Positions 44,346 to 55,318 of a stretch of 64,000 nucleotides of DNA are shown here, in pieces. A program made the translations under genes and the position numbers. This stretch comes from Anastrepha obliqua (taxonomy: Eukaryota; Arthropoda; Insecta; Diptera; Tephritidae), in contig NC_072893.1 in NCBI RefSeq assembly GCF_027943255.1, forward strand, positions 25,566,001-25,630,000, given 5' to 3'. The notes below the pieces were generated by a model. That model was not told the DNA's origin. It ran no database searches and was given only the letters and a program-made list of their open reading frames with translations. Position 1 is the first letter of the stretch, and the number at the start of each line of letters is the position of its first letter.

Positions 44346-45400
44346 AAGCGTACCTCAAAAAAGTGTTTAACGACTTCAGTGTAATGCGAAAAAAGAAGCG
44401 ATATTTCGTTCAACGATGAAAAATGCGGCCGTCGTAACGAAATGCGCACTAAAAAACTGAGACACCGGGTTTCCATGCATGGTAGTCTGTAGCTCGGAGT
44501 CCGAGCATGGAGGCATTCATCAGAGGCTACACGCCATTACTCATTTTTAAAAAAGCAAGCATTGCAAAAGAAATGTAACATTTCCAACGACTCTAAATTT
44601 TACATAGCGAAATTTGCAGAATACAAAAACAACGACTGTGACTACAAGCTTATTCCGCACTCATGTAAATTACTAACAGATATATCCTTCCCACGACTGT
44701 CTGTTCTACGTAACCGGAATGACCTGGATTTATATTCGGTCAAGGGCCGTCACTACAGCCGCATTCACCGTACAGGCCTGGGGAATGTTTATGCTGCTAC
44801 AACAACAACAACTAACAGATATATCAAACTTGACATTAATGAGTTTGACAATACATTAAGGCGGTTCGATTAAATGAAAAATGTCGATTACTTTTCGAAC
44901 AGAAACAAAGTGCTTTCAATTTTTCGTCCTATAATCTATAAAAATAAAAAAAATAAAAATAATAAAAATAAAAATACCTGTACATAGAAATATTATAAAA
45001 AAATTATTTTGGTAGATGTGCGCAGTGCAACGGAATATAATGTAACCATTTTTAGAAATTTTGTTTCTTTGTAAGCGCTAATCTCCGAAACGGATGAGCA
45101 GAATTAGACAAGACTTTTACTGGTAGGTAGAGGACTTATCTGAGCAAGTTATAGGCTAACCTTTACAATGAAAGTATTACTCACCAGATGGCGCCGGGAG
45201 CAATATATTTTTAAAAACCCTATTAATGACACAATTCGACTCATATTCAAAATATTGGCCCTATTGGCTAAGTGAACAATACTTAGTGATATATCGGCTC
45301 TGAAGGTTCCATTTTCTTTAAAAAATCTGGCTGCACTATAAGAAACCAATTATATCCGCTAAAACTTAGATCCCTAGAGGACGTTCAAGTCGAAATGTTT
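44346..45400. other. Unassigned sequence hosting a short retroposon
   Basis: Apart from the retroposon at 44687-44810 and an A-rich run (44938-44980) I see no gene or element termini. Confidence 0.4.
44687..44810 (+). mobile_element. (CAA)n-tailed short retroposon, copy C
   Basis: A 124-bp insertion with an exact 15-bp duplication ACTAACAGATATATC (44672-44686 and 44811-44825). Sense strand: GTTCTACGTAACCGGAATGA, then CCTGGATTTATATTCGG, then GGGGAATGTTTATGCTGCTA, then (CAA)4C against the duplication. Same order of segments as copy A in opposite orientation. Confidence 0.88.
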
Positions 45401-45403
45401 TGA

Positions 45404-47030
45404 AAAATTTTGGGGAATAACATTTTTTTAATTTTTTTTTACTGTTTAAAATATTTCATTATTTTTTATTAAAAATACCTTCAGTTCATAGAATATTTTT
45501 TATTTTTATTTTTTTTTACTGTTTAAAATATTTCATTATTTTTCATTAAAAATATCTTCAGTTTAGAGAATATTATTTTTTTATTTTTTTATTTTTTTTC
45601 TGTTTAAAATATTTCATTTTTTTTTTATTAAAAATATTTTCAGTTCAGAGAATATTATTTTTTGTTTTTTACTGTTTAAAATACAGTAGGTTCTGTTTTT
45701 ATGCGGTAGATACGTTCCGCAAGAAACAGCATAAAAAAAGCTACTAGTTCTATAATAAAACTATAGATACGTTTCAAAAGTGCTAAGAACCGCATAAATC
45801 CGAAATAATGTAATAAAATCGCATAAAAAAAGGGTACTAGTCCCATATTATAACTATAGATACGTTCCATAGACCGCATGAATCTGAAATAATTAAATAA
45901 AATCGCATAAACAAAATATTGTATTTTTGAAAATTATATCTTTATTTAAGAAACGTCAGAATCAAAAAATAAATTTAAGTCAGAAATAAAATCAGACAAT
46001 ACCCACATGTTGCGCGTTCGTTTAGGATTTGGCGTAAAATCACTTTCGTCACTTGAGGAAATGTACACGTCTGATCTAGATAGTTATGCAGGCGGTTCCA
46101 CACTTGTAGGGTTAGCATTTCTGATGTAATCTGTGATGAGTTTTTGCTTAGCTGGCTTAGAATCTTGTTTATATGTACAATTTCCGATAGGTCGACATGC
46201 ATTTTGTAATTTAAAAAAAAACCGCACTATTTCAAAACCGCATAAAAAAAAGCCGCATAAAAACAGAACCTACTGTATTTCATTATTTTTTATTAAAAAT
46301 ATTTTTAGTTCAGAGAATATTTTTTGTTTTATTTTTTATTTTTTTTTACTGTTTAAAATATTTCATTAATTTTTATTAAAAATATTTTCAGTTCAGAGAA
46401 TATTTCATTTTTATTTTTTTTACTGTTTAAAATATTTCATTCTTCTCTATTAAAAATATTTTCAGTTCAGAGAATATTTTTTGTTTATTTTTTTGTTTTT
46501 TTACTGTTTCAAATATTTCATTATTTTTTATTAAAACTATCTTCAGTTCAGAGAATATAATTTTTTTCATTTTTTTATTTTTTTTTACTGTTTAAAATAT
46601 TTCATTATTTTTTATTAAAAATATTTTCAGTTCAGAGAATATTTCATTTTTATTTTTTTTACTGTTTAAAATATTTCATTCTTCTCTATTAAAAATATTT
46701 TCAGTTCAGAGACTAATTTTTATTTTTTATGTTTTTTTCTGTTTAAAATATTTCATTATTTTTTATTAAAAATACTTTCAGTTCAGAGAATAATTTTTAT
46801 TTTTTATGTTTTTTTACTGTTTAAAATATTTCATTATTTTTTATTAAAAATATTTGCAGTTCAGAGAATAATTTTTTTTTTTATTTTTTTTTTTTGTTTT
46901 ACTGTTTAAATATTTCATTATCTTTTATTAAAAATATTTTCAGTTCAAAGAATATAATGTTTTTTATTTTTTATGTTTTTTTTTACTATTTAAAATAATT
47001 AATTATTTCTTAATAAAAATATTTTCACTT
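45404..47030. repeat. AT-rich minisatellite, about 13 units of 68-90 bp
   Basis: Unit core ACTGTTTAAAATATTTCATT followed by a TTTTTTATTAAAAATATTT stretch and TCAGTTCAGAGAATA. Copies start near 45441, 45509, 45599, 45671, then after an inserted element 46277-46985. Units vary mainly in the length of T runs. Not coding. Confidence 0.95.
45684..46275. mobile_element. pogo/Tigger-like TIR element in the minisatellite
   Basis: TA at 45682-45683 and 46276-46277; perfect 23-bp TIRs CAGTAGGTTCTG + TTTTTATGCGG. It is 592 bp, noncoding apart from eroded short ORFs (one of 75 codons on the minus strand, 46202-45975), and contains repeated GCATAAAAAAAG and TATAGATACGTT motifs. It interrupts one repeat unit after ACTGTTTAAAATA. 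The CAGT start with TA target suggests the pogo/Tigger branch. Confidence 0.88.
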
Positions 47031-47197
47031 CGTAACCGAATAAGTAAAATGCGCAAAGGCTGCTATATAATTTTTACCATCTAATTTGTTCCACAAAAAC
47101 ACTTTTTGTCAAAAGCTTTATCATTGACAACAGCGCCATGTAATCTTAAAAAATTTGCATTTCTATCCTATTATTATCCTTTTAATTAACACATTGA

Positions 47198-50100
47198 GGA
47201 TGGTTCCATGTGTAGAAGTCCACGCAAGTGGGGAAAGTTACTGATCGCCATTCACTTGGGAATGGCCAGGACGATTCTTCTGCATATGGTTCAAGCAGCT
47301 CACAACGGCCGGGATTAGCCCACGTATCCTCTGGGTAGCTTCCGAACATCCGTTCGGGAGTGAGCTAACGTGAGAAGGCGAAACATTCCAGGATAGCTGG
47401 TTGTGCGTTGGGTTTGGGACCCGCCACTTAAAAATCGCCCCCAATGAAAAGTTTTAAAAAGCCTCGGATGAGACCTCCCTATACTGATGACGACCCCTGC
47501 AAACGAACTAAGGATTATGATTTGAGGGCATGCACCTGGAATGTCCGGTCCCTTAATGGGGAAGGTGCCTCTGCCCGGCTGGTTGATGTCCTCGTGAGAG
47601 TAAAGGCTGACATCACTGCCATCCAAGAGATGCGATGGACGGGGCAAGGAAAGAAAACCATGGGACCTTGCGACGTCTACTACAGCTGCCATGTAAAGGA
47701 GCGCAAATTCGGTGTCGGATTTGTTGTGGGAGAGAGACTTCGTCGCCAAGTACTGTCGTTCACTCCGGTGGACGAGCGTCTCGCAACAATCCGCATCAAA
47801 GCCCGTTTCTTCAACATATCTCTAATTTGCGCCCACGCCCCGACGGAAGAGAAGGACGATGCGACCAAAGATTCCTTCTATGAGCGCCTGGAACGTTCCT
47901 ATGAGCGCTGCCCCCGCCACGACATAAAAATCGTGCTTGGCGACTTCAACGCCAGGGTGGGCAAGGAGGGAATTTTTGGTCCCACAGTCGGAAAATTCAG
48001 CCTGCACAACGAAACATCCGGTAACGGACAGAGGCTGATCGACTTCGCCGGGGCCCGAAACATGGTAGTCTGCAGCACCAGATTCCAGCATAAGAAGATT
48101 CACCAAGCCACCTGGCTGTCTCCTGATCGAAAAACGCGAAACCAGATCGATCATGTTGTGATAGATGGAAGACACGCTTCTAGTGTATTAGATGTACGTA
48201 CGATCCGAGGACCCAACATCGACTCGGATCATTACCTTGTTGCAGCCAAACTGCGCACCCGCCTCTGTGCAGCAAAAAACGTACATCTACCTACGCAAAG
48301 AATGTTCGACATCGAAAAGCTGCAATCACAACAGACAGCCAGAAGATTCGCCACTCGACTCTCACTCCCGCTCTCGGAGAGCACTGCCCAACAACCCGGC
48401 ATGCACGAGCAATGGAGCAACATTTCTCGTTCCCTACGTACCGCCGCCGAAGAAGAAATCGGATTCCGGCGAGCCCGAAAAAACAATTGGTACGACGAGG
48501 AATGTCATGCTGCCGCAGAAAGAAAGGATGCCGCCTATAGAGCCACGCTGCGATCGGGCGCAACGCGAGCCATGTGGGATCGCTACAGAGAGCTGAAAAA
48601 GGAAGAGAGACGTATTATCCGAAAGAAGAAACGAGAGGCCGAAATACGTGAGTGCGAAGAGCTTGAGATGCTGGCCAACAGGAACAACGCCCGAAAATTC
48701 TACCAGAAAGTTCGGCGGCTTACAGAAGGTTTCAAGACCGGGGCGTTTTCCTGTAAGAACAAAGACGGCGAACTGGTGACTGACGTACAGAGCAATCTTA
48801 GATTATGGAGGGAACACTTCTCGAACCTATTAAACAGTGACAGCTGCGCATGTCACCGAGAAAGTGAAGATCCCGATACCCCAATCGTTGACGACGGAAT
48901 TGTCGTTCCGCTACCCGATCATGACGAGGTGAGAATAGCGATAACGCGGCTAAAGAACAACAAAGCCGCGGGCGCCGACGGACTGCCGGCTGAGCTATTC
49001 AAACATGGCGGCGAGGAGCTGGTAAGGTGCATGCATCAGCTCCTATGCAAAATATGGTCGGATGAAAGCATGCCTGCCGATTGGAATTTAAGTGTGCTCT
49101 GCCCAATCCATAAGAAGGGCGATCCTGCAATTTGTGCCAATTACCGCGGGATTAGTCTTCTAAATATCGCCTATAAGGTTCTAGCGAGCGTATTGTGTGA
49201 AAGGCTGAAGCCCACCGTCAACCAACTGATTGGACCTTATCAGTGTGGCTTCAGACCTGGAAAGTCTACCATCGACCAAATATTCACAATACGCCAAATC
49301 TTGGAAAAGACCCATGAAAGAAGAATCGACACGCACCATCTTTTCGTCGACTTCAAAGCTGCATTCGACAGTACGGAAAGGAGTTACCTGTATGCCGCGA
49401 TGTCTGAATTTGGTATCCCCGCAAAACTAATACGGCTATGTAGGATGACGTTGCTCAACACCAGCAGCGCCGTCAGAATTGGGAAGGACCTCTCCGAGCC
49501 GTTTGATACCAAACGAGGTTTCAGACAGGGTGACTCGCTGTCGTGTGACTTCTTTAACCTGATGTTGGAGAGCATCGTACGAGCCGCAGAACTTAATCGC
49601 TCAGGCACAATTTTTTATAAGAGCGTACAATTGTTGGCGTATGCCGATGATATTGACATCATCGGCCTTAACAACCGCGCTGTTAGTTCTGCCTTCTCCA
49701 AACTGGATAAAGAGGCAAAGCGAATGGGTTTGGTGGTGAACGAGGACAAAACGAAGTACCTCCTGTCTTCAAACAAACAGTCGGCGCACTCGCGTATCGG
49801 CACCCACGTCACTGTAGACAGTTATAATTTCGAGGTTGTAAAAGACTTCGTCTATTTAGGAACCAGCATTAACACCGATAACAATGTCAGCCTTGAAATC
49901 CAACGTAGAATCTCTCTTGCCAACAAGTGCTACTTTGGACTAAGTAGGCAACTGAGCAGTAAAGTCCTCTCTCGTCGAACAAAACTAACACTCTACAAGA
50001 CTCTCATCATGCCCGTCCTTACGTATGGCGCAGAAGCTTGGACGATGACAACATCCGATGAAGCGACGCTTGGAGTGTTTGAGAGAAAGATTCTGCGCAA

Positions 50101-50469
50101 GATTTTTGGACCTTTGCACGTTGGCAACGGCGAATATCGCAGACGATGGAACGATGAGCTGTATGAGCTTTACGACGACATAGACATAGCACAGCGAATA
50201 AAGATCCAGCGGCTACGTTGGCTGGGTCATGTCGTCCGAATGGATACAAACGCTCCGGCACTGAAAGTATTCGATGCGGTACCAGCTGGTGGTAGTAGAG
50301 GAAGAGGAAGGCCTCCTCTGCGTTGGAAAGATCAGGTGGAGAAGGACTTGGCTTCACTTGGTGTGTCCAATTGGCGCCGGTTAGCACGAGAAAGAAACGA
50401 CTGGCGCGCTTTGTTAAACTCGGCCAAAATCGCGTAAGCGGTTATAGCGCCAATTAAGAAGAGAAGAAG
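47198..50469 (+). mobile_element. Full-length RTE-clade non-LTR retrotransposon
   Basis: Exact 14-bp duplication AATTAACACATTGA at 47184-47197 and 50470-50483. Structure: 246-bp 5' UTR, one ORF (47444-50437), 32-bp 3' UTR ending in GAAGAGAAGAAG. The very short 3' UTR with a GAA-rich tail is shared with the copies at 36.5, 43.0 and 6.4 kb. It has the features of a complete, recently inserted element. Confidence 0.96.
47444..50437 (+). CDS. RTE polyprotein: endonuclease and reverse transcriptase
   Basis: 997 aa, uninterrupted. Apurinic-type endonuclease at ~25-245: CTWNVRSLNGEG, ITAIQEMRWTG (catalytic Glu), VLGDFNARVGKEG, NQIDHVVIDGR, and NIDSDHYLV (catalytic Asp-His). Basic linker ~250-480. 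RT ~490-770: NNKAAGADGLPAELFK, CPIHKKGDPAICANYRGISL, FVDFKAAFDS, KRGFRQGDSLSCDFF and LAYADDIDI (catalytic YADD at ~732-735). C-terminal region with LRWLGHVVRM and a Gly/Arg-rich GGSRGRGRPPLRWKDQV. There is no ORF1 and no RNase H, as normal for RTE. The start at 47444 is the first in-frame Met after the 5' UTR. It supplies its own integration and probably could mobilise SINEs with its 3' end; none of the SINEs here shares that end. Confidence 0.95.
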   Translation: MKSFKKPRMRPPYTDDDPCKRTKDYDLRACTWNVRSLNGEGASARLVDVLVRVKADITAIQEMRWTGQGKKTMGPCDVYYSCHVKERKFGVGFVVGERLRRQVLSFTPVDERLATIRIKARFFNISLICAHAPTEEKDDATKDSFYERLERSYERCPRHDIKIVLGDFNARVGKEGIFGPTVGKFSLHNETSGNGQRLIDFAGARNMVVCSTRFQHKKIHQATWLSPDRKTRNQIDHVVIDGRHASSVLDVRTIRGPNIDSDHYLVAAKLRTRLCAAKNVHLPTQRMFDIEKLQSQQTARRFATRLSLPLSESTAQQPGMHEQWSNISRSLRTAAEEEIGFRRARKNNWYDEECHAAAERKDAAYRATLRSGATRAMWDRYRELKKEERRIIRKKKREAEIRECEELEMLANRNNARKFYQKVRRLTEGFKTGAFSCKNKDGELVTDVQSNLRLWREHFSNLLNSDSCACHRESEDPDTPIVDDGIVVPLPDHDEVRIAITRLKNNKAAGADGLPAELFKHGGEELVRCMHQLLCKIWSDESMPADWNLSVLCPIHKKGDPAICANYRGISLLNIAYKVLASVLCERLKPTVNQLIGPYQCGFRPGKSTIDQIFTIRQILEKTHERRIDTHHLFVDFKAAFDSTERSYLYAAMSEFGIPAKLIRLCRMTLLNTSSAVRIGKDLSEPFDTKRGFRQGDSLSCDFFNLMLESIVRAAELNRSGTIFYKSVQLLAYADDIDIIGLNNRAVSSAFSKLDKEAKRMGLVVNEDKTKYLLSSNKQSAHSRIGTHVTVDSYNFEVVKDFVYLGTSINTDNNVSLEIQRRISLANKCYFGLSRQLSSKVLSRRTKLTLYKTLIMPVLTYGAEAWTMTTSDEATLGVFERKILRKIFGPLHVGNGEYRRRWNDELYELYDDIDIAQRIKIQRLRWLGHVVRMDTNAPALKVFDAVPAGGSRGRGRPPLRWKDQVEKDLASLGVSNWRRLARERNDWRALLNSAKIA

Positions 50470-50899
50470 AATTAACACATTGAAGCATTAAACGAGCCAA
50501 ATTAGTTGGAAGTAAACCAACAAAAAAAAAAAACACAAAAAAAAAACACAAAAAAAAAAACAAAAAAAGAGAGTTTAGACTTAAAAGGCATTAAACATAA
50601 AGATATGTAGACACAATCAGCTTAAACTCAATATTTCAGCAGAAAGGAAATAAAAGGGCAGACGTTGCGTATGCGTAACTTTTGATGTTGACGGCAGGTA
50701 TTAAATTTTTAATTGCTTTTTATTTGTGTGTCAACACGCATTTTAGTTTAATTATTTTTCATGCTAAATGAAATAATAGGATAAGCAGATAAAGCAGATG
50801 TTATTTTATATGAATTTATTTAGGTTTTTTTTTATTACATACGAAAATGGTATTTATTCAATTAAATGAATAAGGAAACGAAAATTGTATGTGCACTTC

Positions 50900-51780
50900 A
50901 TTTGCCATTAACTTCCGGCTTAGGGACCTGAATAGCAAACTTGCTATGAACGGTAACTAATTTGCGGTTGGGTTAGCCGTTTTATGCTGCTGATGAAGTT
51001 CATCAGATTTTTGATATCAAGGCCTGCTATGTCAGCAGGCGCAAAAAAGAACTGAGAACCAAGATGCTTAAATCTTAGTCCCGCGAGAGCGGTGCAGCTA
51101 AGGAGCAAATGCTGAGATGATTCCACCTCATCCTCCGTACAGCTGACGCAAAAAGGCATCGAAGTAATACCGAGTCTCGCGGCATGTACACCCCGCGGTT
51201 AGTGCCCCGTGAGGATGCCCACAAAATTTGATAACTGAGATTTTGTCATCCTCAGAATATCCCTCGGACGCCTCCGATCTAAACGTAGCCAGAAGGATTT
51301 CGCGACCATACACGTTCGTGTACTTGCTCAGCGCTCACTGAGTTGGTGCAAAACCCATCCCTCCAGGAGTAGAGCGCAGGCTGTCAAGGGGATCCCGATC
51401 CTCTCCTTTTGCGTCGGCTTCGCAGTATCCAGCAATGTCACTATGACCAGGTACCCAGATTATTCCTATGTCGAAGAATTCTGATGCAATCCAAAGTGAG
51501 ACCAGGCATTCCCCGATCAGTTTCGAGTAGCACCCTAATATAGCCTAGGACCCTAATTGCCGCTTAGTTATCGGAGTAAATATTTACCTTCTTAACAGTT
51601 ATTACGCAAGTAAGTAGCCAGTCAGCTGCTTCTTTGATTGCGGTCACCTCTGCTTGGAACACAGTGCAGTCATCCAGTAGCCTGAATTTAAATTTGACGG
51701 GCATCTCTTTGTAGAATACTTCTCCTCTAACCCTCCCAACATCATAAGTAACGACAATCTATGCGAAAGGTGCAACACCA
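50900..51780 (-). pseudogene. LINE RNase H and C-terminal fragment
   Basis: Minus-strand pieces: CTVFQAEVTAIKEAADWLLT and VNIYSDN followed by AAIRVLGY (RNase H, 51670-51555, with a stop at the Ser position); then CVSCTEDEVESSQHLLLSCT (zinc-binding C-terminus, 51150-51090). Many stops. Same general type as the LINE at 52.3-53.8 kb but diverged. Confidence 0.72.
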
Positions 51781-51789
51781 GGCGGTAGC

Positions 51790-52212
51790 TAACATTGGTA
51801 AAACTGCGAAAACTGCCCATGGAGATGGATTGGACATACGCTTCGCAAGGACGCAAATGAAATCTGTCGTCAAGCACTGGATTGGAATTCACAAGGTGCT
51901 CGTATGGTTGGCGGTCCAAACATATCTTGGAGGAGAAGGAAGTTGAAACGTCAGGAAAAACTTGGAACGGAATCAAGCTCCTTGCAAAAAATTTAATCCG
52001 ATGGAGGTCCTATGCTCCAGTGGGAGAAACAGGAACCGATGATGAAGCCCAGTTTCATCGGCATTGAAAGCATGAACTGCTGTGTATCCTTGCTCTTCTA
52101 TAATACTTATAAATTTTTCGGGATACGTCCTAGTGGCTTCATGATCAGCCGGCGCAGAGTCAAAAGATGATCCAAGATTTGAATGTTTACTTCTAAAGAA
52201 ATAAATTTCCAT
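51790..52212 (-). pseudogene. Tigger/jerky-like transposase fragment
   Basis: Minus-strand ORF 52212-51973 contains YPEKFISIIEEQGYTAVHAF then NADETGL. The last motif carries the first catalytic Asp of the CENP-B/Tigger-type DDE domain. Surrounding frames down to 51790 may hold further pieces but are unclear. No termini found. Confidence 0.55.
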
Positions 52213-52329
52213 TTAAACTTAATGTTAAAAGGTTATCCTTTAACACACCGCGGCTCGAAGCCGACTGCCGACCATCTCACGCCTTACGACTTTTGTTTTC
52301 AGGCCACAGAGATAAAAAGAAATGGGTTA

Positions 52330-53830
52330 GGCTTGGTTAGGTTGAAGCGGGACACACTCAGGCTCATGTCACTCATTGTGATGCCGCGTGGGGAACTTAC
52401 CCTTATCCCTCCTAAAAACAATGTGTACTTTTCAAAAGTTTCGTAAGATCCTTAATTTCGACAGAGCCGAGATCTTCTAATTCATTAAAGAAATGTCCGC
52501 CCAAAATGGCGAATCAACGTCTGGATAGAGCAGGACAGTGGCACAGAAGGTGCGGGATCGTCTATTCCTCTTCCTCGTCTAGACAACTTCTGCAGAAGTC
52601 ATGTGTTTGCACACCCATTCTCTGGGCGTGCCTACCGATGAGGCAGTGCCCCGTAATAACTGAAATCAGTGTGCTAAGACTCTGCTTATCTCTTCTTAGT
52701 AAAAGTTCCGTGCGTTTAACATTGAGAGTCGGCCACAGCTATCGGGCGATTTCGCAAGTGGCTTCATTACGCCATCTTTCATTCGCTACTCTTACAATTT
52801 CTTCGAGGATAAGTAGTTTACATGCTTGCAAGGGTATGCCTCTGCCATTGTCTATGTACTCATCGGTCAATTTGGTGCAGAGTCCGCTAGTTCATCGGGT
52901 CCTATGGCCAGGAACCCATATAACTTTTGAGTGAATTGAGTCAGCCATCTCGTTAAGCGATGTGTGGCATTTCATGGCTACCTTGGAGGTTGTCGACTAT
53001 TTTGAGAGATTTTATCGCCGCCTGGCTATCAGTGAAAAGGTAGGTATCATCTCCAAGTATCGCATCATGCCGTACCAGTGGCACGGCTTTCATTATCGCC
53101 ATCAGTTCAGCCTGAAAGACATTACAGTAGTCGGGAAGCTGAAAACTGAAGGAGATCCCCAGATGCTCGGAATACACTCTGCCATCGAGCTTTGAGTCAT
53201 ATGTGTGTATGTGGATGGACTCGCCCTGTCCTACCTCGTCCCGTTTCCACTCTTCCCTCGAGAGTAGGAGGGTCACAAACGTTGTAGTGGCAAGTATAGG
53301 CGGGACTGTATAGCCCACCTGTTCGGAAAGCCTCAACGTGCCATAAAGGGTTTTACCATGGCCATAGTCTGTGTTTAACCATTTGCTAAAAGTGCTCAGC
53401 CGTATAGCCGCACTGCACGTAATGTAGCTTACCTGCAGGTCTACCGGAAGGAAGTTTAATGTCGCATGCAGTGCTTTCGATGGTGTGCTTAGCACTTCAC
53501 CGGTTATAAGAACAGATGCAAGTCTTTAGACCTTGTCAACTGTTTTAATGTTCGCGCCCTTCTTAAGGACATTCCACCATATTGCGATACCGGAGTAGGG
53601 AATCGGTCTAATTACTGCTGTGTACAACCAGTGTATCATTCTGGGTTTCAAACCCCACTTTTTCCCCAATGAGCCGCCCGCAGGAGTATAACGCCGTCGG
53701 AGCTTTGCGTACTCTATCTGCGACGACTGTGAGCCCCCAATTTAGCTTCCTATCTAGTACGAGTCCTAGATATTTAGCGTTTCTTGCTACTTTAAGGGGT
53801 TTTCCCCCTAAAAAAATATAAAAAATACTG
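52330..53830 (-). pseudogene. LINE with RNase H and zinc-binding end
   Basis: Minus-strand order: KPLKVARNAKYLGLVLDRKL and ALYSCGRLIGEK (RT/thumb, 53800-53660); LHATLNFLPVDLQVSYITCS (53480); RNase H pieces YDSKLDGRVYSEHLGI, NVFQAELMAIMKAVPLV and LFTDSQAAIKSLK (53200-53000); WVPGHR (about 52910); and a C-terminal CRSC...ESIPHLLCHCPAL cluster (about 52585). 3' end near 52330 with a CCTAACC-type stretch. Frameshifts throughout. The same domain order as the LINE at 35.1-40.4 kb suggests a related LOA/R1-like family. Confidence 0.75.
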
Positions 53831-53834
53831 AAAA

Positions 53835-54538
53835 ATAATCTCAAAGTCACGCCTTACAAGATTCAAATGGCGCATGATCTCACACCAAAGCAGCAACAAG
53901 TCCGACTAGAGGGAGCGAAGGAGTTGCTTCGCTTGGCCGAAAGGGGTGAATTTCCGAACATTTTATTTTCTGACGAGACAATTTTTCAAATTGAGCTATT
54001 CGTAAACCCCCGAAACGACCGTTCATACGAGAATTTGAGTCATCGATTGGCCACCAGGAGGCAGCACCCGCCACAGGTAATGGTATGGGCCGCTGTAACC
54101 GCAGAGAGGCGATCTCCAATCGTTTTCATCGAGCCTGGTGTCAAGGTAAATGCGAAATGTAGTCGGGAAAGTATTCTGGCGGTTACTCTGAAGCCGTGGG
54201 CAGACAAATATATCGGTGGCAGACAAAGGACGGCTCGACAGTACTCGGCACCGCCTCACAAAGCTCGAACGAACCAAGAATGTCTAAAAAAAACGTTCCG
54301 AACTTCATAACGTCCGCACAATGGCTCTCAAATTCACCAGACGCGAGTCGGATGTATTATTCTCTTTGGGCTATTTTAGAGAGCAAGGTCCCAACTTAAA
54401 GATACACCAGTCTCGAGGTGCTAAAAAAAGCCATTGCCCGCGAGTGGGCCAAAATACCTTCAAGTCACATTTGGGCAGCTTGCGATTCGTTTCTGTACCG
54501 TCTCAAGGCCATTCCAAACTAAATTTATGGCCTTTTTA
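53835..54538 (+). pseudogene. Tc1/mariner-superfamily transposase fragment
   Basis: Plus-strand ORF 53867-54310 starts MAHDLTPKQQQVRLEGAKEL and shows NILFSDETIFQIELF (first Asp), NPRNDRSYENL, PPQVMVWAAVTAERRSPIVF and LKPWADKYIG. The second catalytic region reads QYSAPPHKARTNQE, where an Asp would be expected before SAPxHKA, so that ligand is lost. The rest (54311-54538) is shifted and stopped. The N-terminal DNA-binding part and TIRs are absent. Subfamily not assigned. Confidence 0.75.
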
Positions 54539-54728
54539 ATTGGTTACACTTCGAGTGCCGGATCCTGTATGTACGCATATTAAAAAGAGCTCAACGAAAA
54601 AAATCGAAAATAAATAAATTTAAAGCAAGAGATAATAAATTCCATAAACGCTTTACATAACTTATCGGTAAACATGCGCAATCTCTCAAATTCAAACTTC
54701 CAACCGCCTAAAAGCGCTCAACACTTAC
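54539..54728 (-). other. Start of intron beside candidate exon
   Basis: AT-rich noncoding stretch; 54721-54728 is the ACACTTAC complement of the donor GTAAGTGT. Confidence 0.5.
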
Positions 54729-54818
54729 CAATCCATCCTTGGACTCGATGAAATTCGACATTGTTCGGGGTCGGTTGTTAGACTGAGCCTCGGCGACTAA
54801 TTGCTCTGCAGTTGACAT
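54729..54818 (-). CDS. Candidate host first coding exon
   Basis: 30 codons on the minus strand, starting MSTAEQLVAEAQSNNRPRT and ending FIESKDGL, followed directly by a consensus donor GTAAGTGT. The ATG context (CCGAAAATGTCA) fits the fly translation-start consensus. The frame is also open upstream to 54917 without a Met, so that part is 5' UTR. The exon ends in phase 0 and the acceptor at 40813 opens in phase 0. Composition and codon use are unlike the AT-rich surroundings and no TE similarity is seen. I do not recognise the protein; the segment is hydrophilic, with no signal peptide or membrane segment. Confidence 0.68.
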
Positions 54819-55286
54819 TTTCGGCTTGAATGGTTGAGGTCGCTGTAGTATTTTGGCTTTTGCTGCAATTGCGAGTGCCTGACGGATTGCGGTCACTAAA
54901 GACTTTTTTGTAAACACTTTGCTTTTGTTCCTTCTACAGTTTTTGTACTTTTTTTCTTTGTGGAGAGGTAAATTTTATTCACTTCTTGTTTTAGTTGTTT
55001 GTGTATTTGTAAATCAATGCTTTTCAGCAATTTTGCAGTCAATTTCTGTAAATAATTTTTTGTTTTATTTGCAATTTGAAAGTTGTGCTGGTGGCTCGAT
55101 TTATTTGGGAACGGCTAAGAAATTTTGCAACTTAAATAGCAAATTCAGCGAATCATCAGCGAAGAGAGTAAGAAATATATAAATTGCATGTAATTGAACG
55201 AGAGTTAGTTTAGGAAATTGGAAAATTTTCGCGCAGATAAATTATTACGACTGCATAGGCAGCTTAAGAGGAGCGCAGAGTTAGTT
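54819..55286 (-). other. Putative 5' UTR of the candidate host gene
   Basis: Region between the predicted start site and the ATG at 54818. Contains several upstream stops in all frames. No intron is required, but one is possible. Confidence 0.35.
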
Positions 55287-55318
55287 GATTTTATTTGTTT
55301 TTTTTTTTTGCTTTTATA
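55283..55318 (-). promoter_or_regulatory. TATA box and initiator, minus strand
   Basis: On the minus strand TATAAAAG (55318-55311) is followed 32 bases later by TCAACT (55288-55283), close to the fly initiator and at the expected TATA spacing. Only sequence-pattern support. Confidence 0.35.

Noticed and set aside
48232..48563. Long antisense ORFs in the RTE
   Set aside because: Shadows of the 997-aa frame caused by its codon bias; the same shadows recur in the 36.6-kb copy.
54708..54917. Longer minus-strand ORF start at 54917
   Set aside because: The codon there is GTG, not ATG, and the first ATG (54818) has the better context; the upstream part is treated as 5' UTR.
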